Assembly: GCF_000813985.1 (NCBI RefSeq) | Contig: NZ_JWLJ01000001.1 | Coordinates: 1,290,453 to 1,354,452 of the forward strand | Direction: 5' to 3' | Origin: Ruegeria sp. ANG-R | GTDB lineage: Bacteria; Pseudomonadota; Alphaproteobacteria; Rhodobacterales; Rhodobacteraceae | Length of the DNA: 64,000 bases | In this document: piece by piece, positions 62,914-64,000 of the stretch | Position numbering within the stretch: the stretch's first letter is position 1 | How the letters are laid out: the number at the start of each line of letters is the position of its first letter | The notes under the pieces: model-generated | What the model was told of the DNA's origin: nothing | Seen by the model: only the letters and a program-made list of their open reading frames with translations | The model's database searches: none | Translations under genes and position numbers: made by a program

Positions 62914-62998
62914 CCCGGGTGTGCCCGGGCCGATCGTTTCCAGTGCGCGCCAGCCTAGTTACGCACGCATGAATGTGAATACCTATTACTACGTAGCA
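62914..62998. promoter_or_regulatory. Operator and leader elements of the TRAP operon
   Basis: CCCGGG-TGTG-CCCGGG (62914-62929) forms a hairpin in the 5' leader of the dctP-like gene. TACTACGTAGCA (62987-62998), with the palindrome CTACGTAG, resembles LuxR-type response regulator sites and may be bound by the partner of the divergent sensor kinase. Confidence 0.4.
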
Positions 62999-63131
62999 GG
63001 GCCGGTTTTTCGGTGGGACATGCCGGAAATCGAACGGATTCGCCTCGCTTACCATCAAAACTCGATGTCTGATCCCTTCAATCGCCCAATCTTTTTGCAA
63101 TTTCTCCGCAGCTTGCGTATCGATTCGACCA

Positions 63132-64000
63132 TGCGAGGAGTCCGAAATCTCATCTCACTGACATATGCGCAGAAACTGTCGCTTGTCGCTGCAATCCCGC
63201 TGATCGCAGCAGTTGCAGCGATTGCGTTGGTGGTCGCTTATGAATCCCGCGCAACTGCCGAAAGCGAGATTCAGGCCCTCGAACGCCGCCTGATCGAAGC
63301 CAAGAAGGACGAGCTGCGCAACTATGTGACCCAGGCACGCAACGGGTTTGCCTATATTTACGGGCGCGCATCGCCCGATGACGAGATCGCGAAAAACCTC
63401 GTGGCCCAGATTTTGTCGGCGATGATCTACGGCAAAGACGGGTTCTTTTTCGTCTACGACTACGATGGCAACAATCTCGTCTCTCCACGCCAGACCGAAT
63501 TCATCAACCGCAACTGGGTGGGTCTGACCGACAGCGACGGCACGCCAATCGTGGACGAGTTCATCAGCCTTGCGCGTCAGGGCGCCGGCTGGCACAGCTT
63601 CATGTGGCAAAAGCCCTCGACCGGGGAAGAGGCGCAGATGATCGCCTATGTGGTCGGCCTGCAGGACTGGCGCTGGGTTGTTGGCACCGGCGTCTTCATC
63701 GACGACATCGTTGCCACCGTCGCCAATGCACGCGCCGAGGTCGAAGCGCGCGTGCAACGGACGTTTATGTATATCGGCGGTATCGTTCTGGCTGCTGTGC
63801 TGATCGTCTTCGCCTCCGGTATGCTGCTGAACTTCCGCGAACGCAGGTTGGCGGATGCCAAACTCAAGGAACTGACGCAGCGGGTACTGGACGCCCAGGA
63901 GGAGGAGCGCGGACGTGTCGCCCGCGAATTGCATGACGGCATCAGCCAGATTCTTGTCGGCGTACGCTATGCGCTGGACAACGCCCGCCGGCGTCTGATT
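63132..64000 (+). CDS. Cache-domain sensor histidine kinase (HisKA_3), 3' end outside the window
   Basis: The frame from the ATG at 63132 (MRGVRNLISLTYAQKLSLVA) is open to the window edge, about 289 residues visible. It has a membrane helix (residues 16-36), a single Cache_2 sensing domain outside the membrane (GKDGFFFVYDYDGNNLVSP, WVGLTDSDGTPIVDEFI, WRWVVGTGVFIDDI), a second helix (MYIGGIVLAAVLIVFASGML) and the start of a HisKA_3 dimerisation domain with the phospho-acceptor His in EERGRVARELHDGISQIL. The ATPase domain lies beyond the window. Such kinases sense small carboxylates and pair with NarL/LuxR-type response regulators. Divergent from the TRAP genes, probably regulating them. Confidence 0.92.

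Overview
The window looks like a chromosomal segment of an alphaproteobacterium of the Rhodobacteraceae (Roseobacter group; Ruegeria/Phaeobacter-like). This rests on gene orders I recognise from that family (argS-SPOR-nagZ-scpA-scpB; yceD-rpmF-plsX-fabH-ihfA-merR), high G+C coding DNA, a roseobacter-type HpbD enzyme, and a stop-codon-proximal repeat typical of the group. No IS element, prophage, integrase, CRISPR array or rRNA is visible. One tRNA (Pro, GGG) is present. The window opens inside eno and closes inside a sensor kinase gene.

Layout. 1-11 kb: housekeeping and scattered genes on both strands (eno, EamA permease, a Fur-family regulator, selO, a desaturase, anmK, tyrS), with two AT-richer orphan genes (3426-4028, 10803-11648) and a frameshifted pseudogene (about 4292). 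12-22.6 kb: an accessory catabolic island with an MttB-superfamily methyltransferase, an HpbD-like betaine epimerase, two SDRs, and a convergent operon encoding a GntR regulator, a dihydrodipicolinate-synthase-family enzyme, an aldehyde dehydrogenase and an FAD amine oxidoreductase, followed by a GlxA/AraC regulator and a further SDR. 22.6-27.2 kb: an acetyltransferase, an HxlR/monooxygenase pair, Uup, an OlsB/GlsB-type acyltransferase and BamE. 27.3-31.5 kb: the yceD-to-merR lipid/ribosome operon and tRNA-Pro. 31.5-41.5 kb: dCTP deaminase, the scpB-scpA-nagZ-SPOR-argS operon, dgt, an ErpA/IscA-type carrier and xthA. 41.5-50.9 kb: an FAD monooxygenase, dksA, a MoxR/VWA cluster with a DUF2927 lipoprotein, a quinone reductase with a SoxR-like promoter, an M48 protease, a PIN protein and an rRNA-type methyltransferase. 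51-56.8 kb: glnE, small membrane proteins, an aminoacyl-tRNA-protein transferase and a VOC protein. 57-64 kb: a dicarboxylate symporter, a large TRAP transporter operon, and a divergent Cache-domain histidine kinase.

Most interesting system: the 12-22 kb island can be assembled into a route from (hydroxy)proline betaine to 2-oxoglutarate: epimerisation by HpbD, N-demethylation by an MttB-type enzyme rather than the Rieske demethylase of the characterised pathway, FAD-dependent oxidation, deamination by the DapA-family enzyme, and semialdehyde oxidation by the ALDH. This is inference from families and context; no corrinoid protein or second methyltransferase is visible. Regulatory structure also stands out: a GTATAC operator candidate shared by the island's promoters, a duplicated operator around a DUF2852 promoter, a SoxR-like box, structured leaders, and four copies of a hairpin plus GCCAGATGAAG element, three of them directly after stop codons.
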